This document shows, piece after piece, positions 7,484 through 16,546 of a stretch of DNA of 64,000 bases (position 1 is its first letter; every line of letters starts with the position of its first letter). The notes beneath the pieces were generated by a model. The model worked only from the letters and a program-made list of their open reading frames with translations. It was not told where the DNA came from and made no database searches. The translations under genes and the position numbers were made by a program. Source of the stretch: Brevibacterium sp. UCMA 11754 (lineage in GTDB: Bacteria; Actinomycetota; Actinomycetes; Actinomycetales; Brevibacteriaceae); contig NZ_JACBOT010000021.1 of assembly GCF_021532275.1 (NCBI RefSeq), positions 372,001 to 436,000 of the forward strand. The letters are read 5' to 3'.

Positions 7484-8857
7484 TCAGGCGTGAACGCGGA
7501 TCAGGTGTTCGTTCGTGAACGCCTGGAAAGCCCACTGAGCGTTCTCGCGGCCGTAGCCCGAGCGGTTGATGCCGCCGAACGGGTATTCCGGTCCCGATTC
7601 CATGTGGGAGTTGATGAGCGTCATGCCGGCGTTGACCTTGGCAGCGAAGCGCTCGCCCTTCTCGAGGTCATCGGTCCACACCGAGCTCATGAGCCCGTAT
7701 TCGGTGTCATTGGCCAGACGCAGCGCATCCTCTTCGTCCTTGGCCCGGTAGACCATGACCGCGGGACCGAAGAGCTCATTGCAGCCGAGGTCCGACTTCG
7801 GATCGATGTCGGAGATCACGGCCGGTGACATGAACCAACCCGGACGGTCGAGCTTCTTGCCGCCGGTGTGCAGCGTGGCTCCGTCGGACACGGCCTTGTC
7901 GATCATGGCCACGATGTCATCGCGAGCACCTTCGGATGAGACCGGGCCCATGCCGACGTCGGGGTCGTCGAAGGTTGAGACCTTGGTGGCTTCCGCGGCC
8001 TTGACGGCCTCGGCGAGGAACTCGTCGTAGAGATCGTCGACGACGATCATGCGCTTCGGCGAGGTGCAGACCTGACCGGCATTCGCCAGGCGCAGGCCCA
8101 CGAGCTTCTTGGCCACAGCCGGCACGTCCTTCGAATCGAGGACGACCGCGGGGTCGTTGCCGCCGAGTTCGAGGACGGCACGCTTGTAGTACTTGGCCGC
8201 GATGGCGGCCACGGAGGCCCCCGCGCCCTCGGAACCGGTGAGGGAGAAGCCCTTGACGCGGAAGTCCTTGAGGACCTCCTCGGCGTGGGAGCTGTCGAGG
8301 TAGATGTTCTGGTACACGCCCTTGGGCAGGCCCGCCTCGGTGAGGAGATCTTCGAAGTACTGCGAGGACTTCGGGCAGATCGAGGCCTGCTTCATGATGA
8401 TCGCGTTGCCGACCATGAGGTTGGGCAGCACGAAGCGGGCGATCTGGTTATAGGGGAAGTTCCACGGCATGATGCCCAGCAGAACGCCCAGCGGCTGGTG
8501 GCGGACATAGCTGCTGGCCGCACCCGCTGCTGCGAGGTGTGTGGGGGCCAGATGGGTGGCGGCGTTGTCGGCCATCCAACGTGCCGTGCGAGCGACCTTG
8601 TCCACCTCGCCGAGGCCCTGCTTCTTGACCTTGCCCATCTCGCGGCCGATGATGTCGGTCATCTCGTCGGCATTGGCATCGACGAGGTCGGCGAACTTCC
8701 GGAGGATCGTCGCGCGCTCATGGAGCGGCGTCTCCTTCCACGAAAGGTGAGCCTCGTGGGCACGATCGATGTAACCGGGGATCTCTTCCTTCGTGACGGA
8801 AGCGAACTCTTCCTCGACCTCACCGGTGTTGGCGTTTGTCACTGCGAACTTGCTCAT
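7484..8857 (-). CDS. NAD(P)-dependent succinate-semialdehyde dehydrogenase-type aldehyde dehydrogenase
   Basis: The protein has 457 residues, the length of the short GabD1-type enzymes of Actinobacteria. It shows the Rossmann cofactor region PWNFP (131-135), general base Glu230 in VLELGGNDP, and catalytic Cys264 in GQVCTSPKR. These enzymes oxidise succinic semialdehyde, or related aldehydes, to the acid. The start MSKFAV at 8857 is chosen because the family begins here; the frame is open 9 codons further. No GABA transaminase is beside it, so the physiological substrate is uncertain. Confidence 0.87.
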   Translation of the reverse strand: MSKFAVTNANTGEVEEEFASVTKEEIPGYIDRAHEAHLSWKETPLHERATILRKFADLVDANADEMTDIIGREMGKVKKQGLGEVDKVARTARWMADNAATHLAPTHLAAAGAASSYVRHQPLGVLLGIMPWNFPYNQIARFVLPNLMVGNAIIMKQASICPKSSQYFEDLLTEAGLPKGVYQNIYLDSSHAEEVLKDFRVKGFSLTGSEGAGASVAAIAAKYYKRAVLELGGNDPAVVLDSKDVPAVAKKLVGLRLANAGQVCTSPKRMIVVDDLYDEFLAEAVKAAEATKVSTFDDPDVGMGPVSSEGARDDIVAMIDKAVSDGATLHTGGKKLDRPGWFMSPAVISDIDPKSDLGCNELFGPAVMVYRAKDEEDALRLANDTEYGLMSSVWTDDLEKGERFAAKVNAGMTLINSHMESGPEYPFGGINRSGYGRENAQWAFQAFTNEHLIRVHA

Positions 8858-8993
8858 AGGACGTCCTCTCGTGGATAGATTCACCTAAGTATGACAACAC
8901 GCGGAAAGGCCCGGCAATTCCCTCTCCATCGTGAGACAAGAGGGCAATCGCGTCGAACTGTGGGGACCCGTCTTCGCATGAAACGGGTGTGGC

Positions 8994-10340
8994 TCAGTCC
9001 TCGGTCGGCGTTGTCACCTGAGCAGCCGCCTCGGCGGGGATGACTGTCCTCTCACGTGCCTGTCGATTGCGTCTGACCGCGAATGACAGGGCGGCAGCGA
9101 CCGCGCACATCATGGCCCCGCCCCACCAGGCGTACGTGTATTCGCCGAAGACATCGCGGATGACGCCGGCGCCGAAGGCGGCAGCCGCGGCGCCGAGCTG
9201 GTGCGCTGCAAAGACCCAGCCGAAGACGATCGTGCCTCGATCGCCGAAGGCCTCACGGCACAGCGCCGAGGTGGGCGGAACGGTCGCGACCCAGTCGAGG
9301 CCGTAGATGACGATGAAGAGCACCATGGACGGATGCACGATGTCCGAAAGCAGCCAGGGCAAGAGCAGGAGCCCGACGCCGCGGAAGGTGTAGTAGGCGA
9401 GCAGGAGGATGCGCGGGTCGAATTTGTCGGTCAGCCACCCGGAGAACACGGTTCCGGCGATGTCGAAGATCCCGACGACCGCGAGCAGGCCTGCCGCTGT
9501 GGTCGTCGGCATGCCGTGGTCGTGTGCGGACGGGATGAAGTGGATGCCGATGAGACCGTTGGTCGTCGCCCCGCAGATGGCGAACGCAACGGCCAGAGCC
9601 CAGAACGATCGATGTCGAGCAGCGAAGGCCAGGCCGGCGAAGGCACGTTTGGTGGCTCCGCCTGTGGGCCGCTCGTCGGGCACATAGGTCTCGGGATCGG
9701 CGCCATAGGGCAGGACACCGCGGTCCTCCGGATGGTCGCGGAGGACGAACCACACGACCGGCACAGCCACGAGGGCCGCCGCAGCGATGAGCAGAGAAGC
9801 TGGACGCCAACCGGTCGACTCCGCGATTGCGGCGACAGGAGGCAGGAAGATCAGCTGGCCGGTGGCCGAGCCGGCGGTGAGTATGCCCATGACCAGTCCT
9901 CGGCGGCGGATGAACCATCGATTGGCGATGGTTGCGGCGAAGACCATGGCCATCGACCCCGTGCCCAGCCCGATGAGCAGCCCCCAGAAGACGAGCAGCT
10001 GCCACGAAGCGGTCATGATCACGCTGCCCCCAGCACCTGCTGCGACAAGGGTGAGAGCAAGCGCTACGATCTGGCGGATTCCGAAGCGGTCCATGAGCGC
10101 AGCGGCGAACGGGGCCGTGAGCCCGTAGAGAATGAGGTTGACGCTGACCGCCAGGGACATGACGCTCATCGACCAGCCGAAGTCATTGTGGAGCGGGATC
10201 ATGAGCGCGCCCGGGGCTGCCCGGAAACCTGCCGCGGCGAGCAGCGCGAGGAACGCGACGGCGGCCACCCACCAAGCGGGGTGGATGCGGTGACGCTTGC
10301 TCGTCTTGGCGCCAGGGGGACCCATTGGAGTGGTCGACAT
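8994..10340 (-). CDS. MFS transporter (monocarboxylate/OFA-like)
   Basis: A 448-residue 12-helix protein. The first helix contains AAVAFLALLAAAGFRAAPG, followed by PLHNDFGWSMSVMSLAVSVN, a pattern common in oxalate/formate and monocarboxylate-type MFS carriers. DRFGIRQ forms the helix 2-3 loop, and FIRRRGLVMGILTAGSATGQ helix 4-5. The central loop carries LRDHPEDRGVLPYG. It is divergent from an HxlR regulator at 10418, with a dyad-rich 77-bp gap, so its expression is probably set by that protein. Direction and substrate are unknown. Confidence 0.85.
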   Translation of the reverse strand: MSTTPMGPPGAKTSKRHRIHPAWWVAAVAFLALLAAAGFRAAPGALMIPLHNDFGWSMSVMSLAVSVNLILYGLTAPFAAALMDRFGIRQIVALALTLVAAGAGGSVIMTASWQLLVFWGLLIGLGTGSMAMVFAATIANRWFIRRRGLVMGILTAGSATGQLIFLPPVAAIAESTGWRPASLLIAAAALVAVPVVWFVLRDHPEDRGVLPYGADPETYVPDERPTGGATKRAFAGLAFAARHRSFWALAVAFAICGATTNGLIGIHFIPSAHDHGMPTTTAAGLLAVVGIFDIAGTVFSGWLTDKFDPRILLLAYYTFRGVGLLLLPWLLSDIVHPSMVLFIVIYGLDWVATVPPTSALCREAFGDRGTIVFGWVFAAHQLGAAAAAFGAGVIRDVFGEYTYAWWGGAMMCAVAAALSFAVRRNRQARERTVIPAEAAAQVTTPTED

Positions 10341-10361
10341 CGATCGCTCATACTTTCTTGA

Positions 10362-10398
10362 AAGAAGTTAGACTGGAGGCAGTATAACCAGACTTCTT
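10362..10398. promoter_or_regulatory. Candidate HxlR operator
   Basis: The half-site CCAGACTTCTT (10388-10398) is mirrored by AAGAAGTTAGACTGG from 10362, an imperfect dyad between divergent starts. A second small dyad, CTTTC/GAAAG, lies just left of it. HxlR regulators often bind such sites in divergent promoters; binding here is inferred. Confidence 0.45.
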
Positions 10399-10417
10399 AC
10401 GAAGAAAGGTAACGCCC

Positions 10418-10945
10418 ATGGCGTTGAGATCCGATTGGTCCGAAGCGCTCTGCCCCGTCGGGCGCTCCCTCGACGTGCTCGGCGATCCGTGGGTGCTGCT
10501 CATCGTCCGTGACGTGCTCCACGGGCGCGGTCGCTTCGACACACTGCGTGAGAGTCTGCGGATCTCCGAGGCGGTCCTCAGCAGACGTCTGCACTCGATG
10601 GTCGAGGCAGGTCTGTTGGAGAGAGTCGACTATCAGGACGGGGCACGCACCCGTCAGGGCTACGCCGCCACCGAGGCCGGCGCCGATCTGCTGCCGATCC
10701 TTCAGCAGCTCGCGCTCTGGGGTGAGAAGCACACCACGATGCCGACCGGCGGCGCACACATGCCGATGATCCACGACACCTGCGGGCAGGAGACGACCCA
10801 GGGTGAAGTCTGCAGCTCCTGCGGCGAAGTCCTCGTGTCCGAGGCGATGACTTGGGTCAAGCCCTGGAAGGTCGAGATGGGCGAGGGTCAGGAGGGACAG
10901 AAGGGCGCCCGTGAGAAGCTCCAGCCCGCAGGGACGCTGGTCTAG
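10418..10945 (+). CDS. HxlR-type helix-turn-helix regulator with cysteine-rich tail
   Basis: A 175-residue protein whose residues 1-105 match the HxlR winged helix. CPVGRSLDVLGDPWVLLIVRD is the family hallmark with its N-terminal cysteine, then RFDTLRESLRISEAVLSRRL (recognition helix) and GLLERVDYQ. Residues 112-150 add a tail with HDTC...GEVCSSCGEV, three cysteines and a histidine that could bind metal or sense oxidation. That tail is longer than a minimal HxlR protein. It is divergent from the MFS gene at 8994 and probably controls it. Confidence 0.88.
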   Translation: MALRSDWSEALCPVGRSLDVLGDPWVLLIVRDVLHGRGRFDTLRESLRISEAVLSRRLHSMVEAGLLERVDYQDGARTRQGYAATEAGADLLPILQQLALWGEKHTTMPTGGAHMPMIHDTCGQETTQGEVCSSCGEVLVSEAMTWVKPWKVEMGEGQEGQKGAREKLQPAGTLV

Positions 10946-10992
10946 ACTGATTCAGAATCGCCGAACTGTCTCAGAGACGCCGAGGAGCAATG

Positions 10993-11592
10993 ATGCCCCA
11001 GCACCGTAGACTGAAGTACTTCGTCGCACTCTCAATCGACGGCTTCATCGCCGGCCCGGACGGCGGCGACCCCAGCGGATGGTGGCCCATCACCGATGAC
11101 TACATCGAATTCATTCGCACCGAGTATCCCGAAACCCTGCCCGGACCGGCCAGGGACGCGATGGGCATTACGGGCCCGGGACACCACTTCGACACAGTCA
11201 TCGAGGGACGCAGATCCTTCGAACTCGGCCTGGCCGCAGGACTGTCCGACGCCTACCCGCACCTGCGGCACCTCGTGGTATCTTCGACGCTCGAGGCCGA
11301 CCCGGAGTCCGCTGTCGAAATCGTCGGCAATGATCCCGTAGGACGGATCCGCGATCTCAAGGGTGAACAGGGCAAGGACATCTGGCTCGTCGGCGGCGGA
11401 ACGCTGGCCTCGAGCCTGCGTTCGGAGATCGATGAGCTCATCATCAAGCTCGGTCCTGTCACCCTCGGTACGGGTGTGCCGCTGTGGGGCTCTGAGTCCT
11501 ACTTCAACGCGGAGGTCTGGACGAATACCGAGGTTCGAGCGTTTCCCGGCGGAATGACCCTGTTGCGGTTCGAGCGGGCCGGGGACGGCTGA
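10993..11592 (+). CDS. RibD C-terminal/dihydrofolate reductase-fold protein
   Basis: About 199 residues with the DHFR-like fold of the RibD C-terminal family. YFVALSIDGFIAGPDGG is the N-terminal strand and loop, VIEGRRSFELG the cofactor helix, and DIWLVGGGTLASSL the glycine-rich NADPH motif, followed by LGTGVPLWG. Such stand-alone proteins are NADPH-dependent reductases of unknown substrate. ATG 10993 has a better gap to AGGAG than ATG 10990. The gene is convergent with the aldehyde dehydrogenase at 11617, and only 24 bp separate the stops. Confidence 0.83.
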   Translation: MPQHRRLKYFVALSIDGFIAGPDGGDPSGWWPITDDYIEFIRTEYPETLPGPARDAMGITGPGHHFDTVIEGRRSFELGLAAGLSDAYPHLRHLVVSSTLEADPESAVEIVGNDPVGRIRDLKGEQGKDIWLVGGGTLASSLRSEIDELIIKLGPVTLGTGVPLWGSESYFNAEVWTNTEVRAFPGGMTLLRFERAGDG

Positions 11593-11616
11593 CAGACGGT
11601 CGTCGGCTGAGTTGAC

Positions 11617-13038
11617 TCAAGACCCCTCCGGGGCGATGTGCACCGTGAATGGTCGAGTAGCTGAGTCATAGGCAGCTGTCGTGCCGGTGGCTCCCATGCC
11701 GCTGGCTCGGGCCGGCTCATAGGTTCGCACGCCGCTACCGCCCTGCCACTGATTGACCCACACGACGCCGGCGGGGATGCTGGCAGCCAGATCGATGTGA
11801 TCGGCACTGCGCGAGTACACCGTCGCAGCCAGTCCGAATGATGATTCCGACGCACGTTCGAGCCCCTGGGCGAATGAGGACACGACCGAGACCGGAGCGA
11901 TGGGACCGAAGGTCTCCTCGGTCATGACCGACATCGAAGCGTCGACATCGGTGATGACAGTTGCCGGATAGAAGAACCCGTGCCCGTCGGGGACTTCACC
12001 TCCTGTTCGCACCGTGGCACCTTTCGCTACGGCATCGCTCACCTGGTCACCGACGACGTGCCGCTGCCTCTCGTCGACCAGGGGCCCCATCATCACGTCC
12101 GCCTGCAGGCCATCCCCGAAGGCGTACGCTTCGGCAGCCTTGACCAGCTCGACGACGAATTCTTCAGCAATGGCCTGATGCACGTAGATGCGTTCCATCG
12201 ACGTGCAGATCTGCCCCGTATTGACGAACGAGCCGAAGGCCACCGCCTCAGCGGTCGCCCGAACATCGACGTCTTCGTCGACGATGACCGGATCCTTTCC
12301 ACCCAGTTCGAGAACCGCACGGTGCAGTGCCTGTCCTGACGCGGCACCGACCTTCCTCCCGGCGGACACTGAACCGGTGAAGTGGACCAGGTCGATGTCG
12401 TCGTGGCCTGCTAACGGTTCACCGGCGTTGACGTCGCCGAGCACGAGGTTGAGGACGCCGTCGGGAAGGTCGAGCAGTTCGAACAGTCGCACTGTCGACA
12501 GCGGTGAGCGTTCCGAGGGTTTGATCACTACGGTATTTCCGGCCGCAAGCAGGGGCCCGAGAGCACCTAGAACCATCGTGACGGGGAAGTTCCACGGTGT
12601 CACGACGGCGGCCACGCCCACCGGCTGGCGGATGACTCGAGTGCGACCTCCGTCGGGATCGTCGGTCGAGGTGTCGAATGCGTATGTCAGCGCCTCCCGT
12701 GCGGAGGCCTTCAGCCCGCCAACGCCGGCCGCGATGAAGTTGCGGCCGATGCCCACGGGTTTGCCCATCTCGCGGCATTCGAGTTCGGCCAGTTCGTCGG
12801 TGTGTTCCTCAATCCGATCCGCCCACCGGATGATCCGTGCCACGCGGTCCTCGACCGTCAGCGCACTCCACGCGGATTGGGCTGTCTTCGCCGAGGCGAC
12901 TGCCAGGTCGACGTCGGCTGCCGCCCCTTGCGGGAATTCGGCGACCGACTCCTCGGTCGATGGATTGATCACCGTCAATCGGTTCGGGTCCTGGGAGTTG
13001 GTCCAGGTGCCGCCGATGTAGTTCTGCAGTGTCTTCAC
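11617..13038 (-). CDS. Aldehyde dehydrogenase (betaine-aldehyde dehydrogenase-like)
   Basis: This 473-residue classical ALDH has the IGGTW N-terminus, PWNFP (148-152), Glu244 in LELGGKDP and catalytic Cys278 in NTGQICTS. It oxidises an aldehyde with NAD(P). It is the second gene of an operon, 67 bp after the GMC oxidoreductase stop (13106-14683), so the likely route is alcohol to aldehyde (GMC enzyme) to acid (this enzyme). With a GbsR-like regulator divergent from the operon, choline to glycine betaine is a good guess, but another alcohol is possible. Confidence 0.85.
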   Translation of the reverse strand: MKTLQNYIGGTWTNSQDPNRLTVINPSTEESVAEFPQGAAADVDLAVASAKTAQSAWSALTVEDRVARIIRWADRIEEHTDELAELECREMGKPVGIGRNFIAAGVGGLKASAREALTYAFDTSTDDPDGGRTRVIRQPVGVAAVVTPWNFPVTMVLGALGPLLAAGNTVVIKPSERSPLSTVRLFELLDLPDGVLNLVLGDVNAGEPLAGHDDIDLVHFTGSVSAGRKVGAASGQALHRAVLELGGKDPVIVDEDVDVRATAEAVAFGSFVNTGQICTSMERIYVHQAIAEEFVVELVKAAEAYAFGDGLQADVMMGPLVDERQRHVVGDQVSDAVAKGATVRTGGEVPDGHGFFYPATVITDVDASMSVMTEETFGPIAPVSVVSSFAQGLERASESSFGLAATVYSRSADHIDLAASIPAGVVWVNQWQGGSGVRTYEPARASGMGATGTTAAYDSATRPFTVHIAPEGS

Positions 13039-13105
13039 AATTGTCGCGTCTCCTCTGAAGTTCGGAAATGGTCGGTGGCTGTGTCGGAGTCGGACCGTGC
13101 CCTGG

Positions 13106-14683
13106 TCAGTCGATGCGGTCGGCCATCAGCTCGCCGACCATGATCGATGCCAGGTTCGTGTTGGCTCGTGGCACCGAGGGGAAGATCGATGCGTCGACGA
13201 TGTGGAGGTTCTCGATCCCGTGCACTCGGCAGTCGGAATCGACGACGGTGGTCGGATCATCGGCACGTCCCATGCGGCAGGTACTCGTTCCGTGCTGAGC
13301 ATCGGCGACAGTGGCCAGCAGGTGGGCATCCAGTGCGTCATCGTCGTCGAGGACAGAGAAGAGCTCCTCATTGCAGTCCTTCACGGATCCTCCGAGGATG
13401 GCCTGCGTCGCGTCCTGTTCGAGCAGTTTCACTGCGGCCCGGATACCGGCACGGAGCCGGGCACGGTCGCCAGTCTCGGAGAGCATCCGTTCTGCGACCG
13501 CAGGTTGTGCGTGAGGGTCAGCCGAGGTCAGTGTGACCGTGCCGCGGGAGTCGGCCTGGTTGAGCCAGACCCCGAAGGCGCCGTATTCGGCGCCCGTGTT
13601 CGCCGTCGCCATGGAGATCACGCTCTGGTTCATCGAGACGAACATCAGATCGTTGTATCTGACTAACTCGGTCCCCTCTTCTGGGCCGCTGGACCAGCGC
13701 ACGCACACATTCGTGTGGCGATCGTCCGGTGACGAGATGCCCGAGGAGTCATTGAGCGGAAGAGTGATAGACGCCATCGCATGGTCCTGCAGGCCCTGTC
13801 CTACGGGAAGGTCGGCGAGGACGTCGATGCCCAGAGACTCAAGCTGGTGGTGTGGGCCGATGCCAGATCGTAGGAGGATCGTCGGTGAGTGGATGACCCC
13901 GGCGCTGAGGACGACGGTGTCCGCATACCGGGTCTCGGAGTTCTCCCCGGTGAGCAGGCTGACACCGACCGCGCGCGAGTCCTCGAAGAGGATGCGGTCG
14001 ACGGTCGCCTCGCCGAGAATGGTGAGAGTCGGCAGCCCACGTGCGCCTTCGAGGTAGGCGTCGTTGACGCTGACGCGGCGCGAATCATGAGAGTTGATGG
14101 GGTAGGGAGAGACTCCTGTCGCCTGCGGTGCATTGACATCGGCGGCCCAGGGGTGGCCGGCGGCCAAAGCTGAGTCGGCCAGTGCCGTGTCCACTGCGCC
14201 CCACTTGTTGCGCGGCGCGCGGTAGATGGGAGTGGGCCCGGAGTCGCCGTGAAAGTCGGCGGTGCCGAAGTCTTCGTCATTCTCGAGTTTGGAGAAGTAG
14301 GGCAGGACCTCCGCACCCGACCAGCCCTCGCACCCGGACCTCGACCACTCGTCGAAATCCTCGAGCGGCGGGCGGATCGCAATCTGCCCGTTGACCGATG
14401 AGCTTCCTCCCACGCCCTTTCCTCTCCAGTAGATTGCTTCGCGCTGAGTATCGGTGCGGGTTGCGTTGAGATCGGTCCACATCATTCCTGCTATGGCGTC
14501 GGGCTCCATGATCGCGACTGCAGGGTTCGGTGATCTCCACGCCTCGTGCATCTCTGCCGACCGATAGTCTTGCCCCGCTTCGATGAGGAGGACGCGCTTC
14601 CCCTTCTCCGCCGATCGAACCGCGAATGCCGCCCCGGCGGAGCCGGCGCCGATGACGATGATGTCCCAGTTGTCTTCTTTCAC
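13106..14683 (-). CDS. GMC-family FAD oxidoreductase (choline dehydrogenase-like)
   Basis: A 525-residue GMC protein. The FAD-binding DIIVIGAGSAGAAFAVR begins at residue 6, followed by RVLLIEAGQDYRS. GKGVGGSSSVNGQI is GMC signature 1 and VVLSAGVIHSPTILLRSGIG signature 2. The C-terminal HGTSTCRMG and NTNLASIMVGE hold the catalytic His region. GTG 14683 is preceded by AAGGAAG at 7 nt; the longer frame lacks such a site. It oxidises primary alcohols with FAD. It forms an operon with the ALDH at 11617 and diverges from the GbsR-like gene at 14807. Confidence 0.87.
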   Translation of the reverse strand: MKEDNWDIIVIGAGSAGAAFAVRSAEKGKRVLLIEAGQDYRSAEMHEAWRSPNPAVAIMEPDAIAGMMWTDLNATRTDTQREAIYWRGKGVGGSSSVNGQIAIRPPLEDFDEWSRSGCEGWSGAEVLPYFSKLENDEDFGTADFHGDSGPTPIYRAPRNKWGAVDTALADSALAAGHPWAADVNAPQATGVSPYPINSHDSRRVSVNDAYLEGARGLPTLTILGEATVDRILFEDSRAVGVSLLTGENSETRYADTVVLSAGVIHSPTILLRSGIGPHHQLESLGIDVLADLPVGQGLQDHAMASITLPLNDSSGISSPDDRHTNVCVRWSSGPEEGTELVRYNDLMFVSMNQSVISMATANTGAEYGAFGVWLNQADSRGTVTLTSADPHAQPAVAERMLSETGDRARLRAGIRAAVKLLEQDATQAILGGSVKDCNEELFSVLDDDDALDAHLLATVADAQHGTSTCRMGRADDPTTVVDSDCRVHGIENLHIVDASIFPSVPRANTNLASIMVGELMADRID

Positions 14684-14766
14684 GTCACATCTTCCTTGAG
14701 AACGGGTAGCTTGGGAGTGGGTGGCGGACTGTTCCGCTCTTCCAATACAATGACGTACATCACAAC

Positions 14767-14802
14767 ATTCAGTCAATAGTGAACGTTCATTGAAGAATGA
14801 AT
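14767..14802. promoter_or_regulatory. Symmetric operator candidate upstream of the GMC/ALDH operon
   Basis: TGAACGTTCA (14780-14789) is a perfect 10-bp palindrome. Around the same centre ATTCA (14767-14771) and TGAAT (14798-14802) mirror each other exactly. It lies 5 bp before the GbsR-like start and about 90 bp before the GMC start, as expected for an autoregulated divergent promoter. Confidence 0.6.
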
Positions 14803-14806
14803 TGTT

Positions 14807-15316
14807 ATGAAGGAGTTAGAAGTGGCGGCGCTCGCAGACACAGATGACCGGGAGGCGAAGGCGTCGCTGATCGAGAGTTTCAGTCGTCGGATCGGCGAGG
14901 CCATGAACTGGCCCCCGATGGCAGGTCGCACGGCAGGCGTTCTCATGCTCAGCGACTCACCGCTGAGTATGGCCCAGCTCCAAGACGCTCTCGATGCGAG
15001 CAAAGGCTCTGTCTCAGAGACTACGAGGTTGCTCATCGACAACGGCGTGATCGAACGGTTCAAAGAACCGGGACAGCGGCAATTTGTCTATCGCTGGAGG
15101 TCAGACGCGTGGATCGGCTGCCTGAACCACCAGTATCGGGCTACGACTCAACTGCTGGATTTCGCGGAGTCGGTGCAGGATCAGGGCAGAACGTTGCCAA
15201 ATGTCCAGCGCCGCCGAATCGGACAGATGGAGGCGTACTACCGCTTCATGACAGATCGGCTTCAGAAGCTGCTCCGGGAATACTCCGAATCAGAGGCGTC
15301 AGGCGACAGCGTCTGA
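14807..15316 (+). CDS. GbsR/MarR-like transcriptional regulator
   Basis: A 169-residue protein with a winged helix at about 35-95. MAGRTAGVLMLSDSPLSMAQ is followed by LQDALDASKGSVSETTRLLI (recognition helix) and NGVIERFKEPGQRQFVYRW (wing), then a long C-terminal helical region for dimerisation. This architecture is that of GbsR, the choline-sensing repressor of choline oxidation genes in Bacillus. It is divergent from a GMC oxidoreductase/ALDH pair with a symmetric palindrome between them, which fits that role. Choline sensing itself is inferred. Confidence 0.75.
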   Translation: MKELEVAALADTDDREAKASLIESFSRRIGEAMNWPPMAGRTAGVLMLSDSPLSMAQLQDALDASKGSVSETTRLLIDNGVIERFKEPGQRQFVYRWRSDAWIGCLNHQYRATTQLLDFAESVQDQGRTLPNVQRRRIGQMEAYYRFMTDRLQKLLREYSESEASGDSV

Positions 15317-16546
15317 GGGCTCTTCGGGCGTCGCGACACCGCTGCGAGCGGTCCAGACCCGTTCGACTCGGATCGCAGCCGCGACGACGACGAGGGAGGC
15401 CAGTGCGAGGACGATCGCGACGACGACGGGAGCCTTGAACCCCCAGCCGAATGCGATGACTGCGGCGCCGAGGGCCGGCCCGACGGCATTGCCGACGTTG
15501 AACGCCGAGGTATTCACGCTGGCCGCCAAGGTCGGTGCCTGCGTGGCGATCTGGAATACCCGGGCATTGAGCGCCCCCGCAATCGAGAAGCCGCTGGCAC
15601 CGATGAGGACGATCATGGCAATCGCCGCCCAACCGGTGTCGGCCACCAGCCACAGAGCGAAGAGACTCAGCGCCAGGGCCGCGAGGCTGCCGATGATGTT
15701 GCCGAAGATGTTCCTATCGGCGAAGCGTCCGCCCACGACGACTCCGATGAAGGCACCGATGCCGAAGGCAGCCAGGACTCCGGGGACCTGGTCGTGGGAG
15801 ATCCCCGCCACCCGGGTGAGCAGGGGCGAGAAATAGGAGAATGCGGCGAAGACCGAGGCTTGGAAGAGCGCGGTCGTTGCCAGTGCCAGCCAGATTCGTG
15901 GACCCTTGAACGCTGCGATCTCGGCCTTGAGAAGAGTGGGCAGATGCTGGCTTGACCCGGTGTCTTCATCCGCCGGGTTCCGCACTGTGAGCGCGATGAG
16001 GACGGCGGCGAGTGCGGTGACGATGGCGACGGCCCAGAAGGTCGCTCGCCATCCGTACTGCGTGCCCACCCAGGTACCCAGGGGGACGCCCACGAGGTTG
16101 GCAACGGTCAGTCCGCCGACGAGGCTGGCCAGGGCACGACCATGCACCTCGGCGGGGGCGATGCGGGTCGTATGGACTGCGGCCACTGCCCAGAACCCTC
16201 CGCAGGCGATGGCCGCCAGGACGCGGGTGACCATGAGGATCGAATAGCTCGGCGACAGAGCGGCCAAGATGTGCAGTGCGGAGAACGCAATGATCGAGAT
16301 GATCATCGTGGCCCGACGCGGAAGCCTGAGCGTCAGCAGCGCCATGGCCGGTGCCCCGCCGATCATCCCCACGGCGAATCCGGTGATGAGCAGGCCAGCC
16401 TGTGGAATGCTGACCTTCAGATCCGCACTGATGGGCTCGAGGATTCCGGCGATCATGAACTCGCTGGTGCCGAGGCAGAAGATCACTGCTGCGAGGAGGT
16501 AGACCTGAGCCGGGACACGGACTCTTGCCTGAGTCGAAGTCGTCAC
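15299..16546 (-). CDS. MFS exporter, DHA1 (Cmx/CmrA-like)
   Basis: A 415-residue, 12-helix protein. VYLLAAVIFCLGTSEFMIAG is the typical first helix of chloramphenicol-type exporters, followed by LLITGFAVGMIGGAPAM, RVLAAIACGGFWAV and LVGVPLGTWVGTQYGWR. GTG 16546 overlaps the TetR stop by 4 bp (GTGA), so the two genes form one translationally coupled unit with the regulator first. Its 3' end overlaps the end of the convergent GbsR-like gene by 18 bp. Its closest relative in the window is the exporter at 4990. Chloramphenicol resistance is possible but not shown. Confidence 0.86.
   Translation of the reverse strand: MTTSTQARVRVPAQVYLLAAVIFCLGTSEFMIAGILEPISADLKVSIPQAGLLITGFAVGMIGGAPAMALLTLRLPRRATMIISIIAFSALHILAALSPSYSILMVTRVLAAIACGGFWAVAAVHTTRIAPAEVHGRALASLVGGLTVANLVGVPLGTWVGTQYGWRATFWAVAIVTALAAVLIALTVRNPADEDTGSSQHLPTLLKAEIAAFKGPRIWLALATTALFQASVFAAFSYFSPLLTRVAGISHDQVPGVLAAFGIGAFIGVVVGGRFADRNIFGNIIGSLAALALSLFALWLVADTGWAAIAMIVLIGASGFSIAGALNARVFQIATQAPTLAASVNTSAFNVGNAVGPALGAAVIAFGWGFKAPVVVAIVLALASLVVVAAAIRVERVWTARSGVATPEEPSDAVA

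Noticed and set aside
9201..10361. Plus-strand open frame of 386 codons
   Set aside because: It is antisense to the MFS gene at 8994-10340, which has clear membrane helices; the frame encodes only charged low-complexity sequence.
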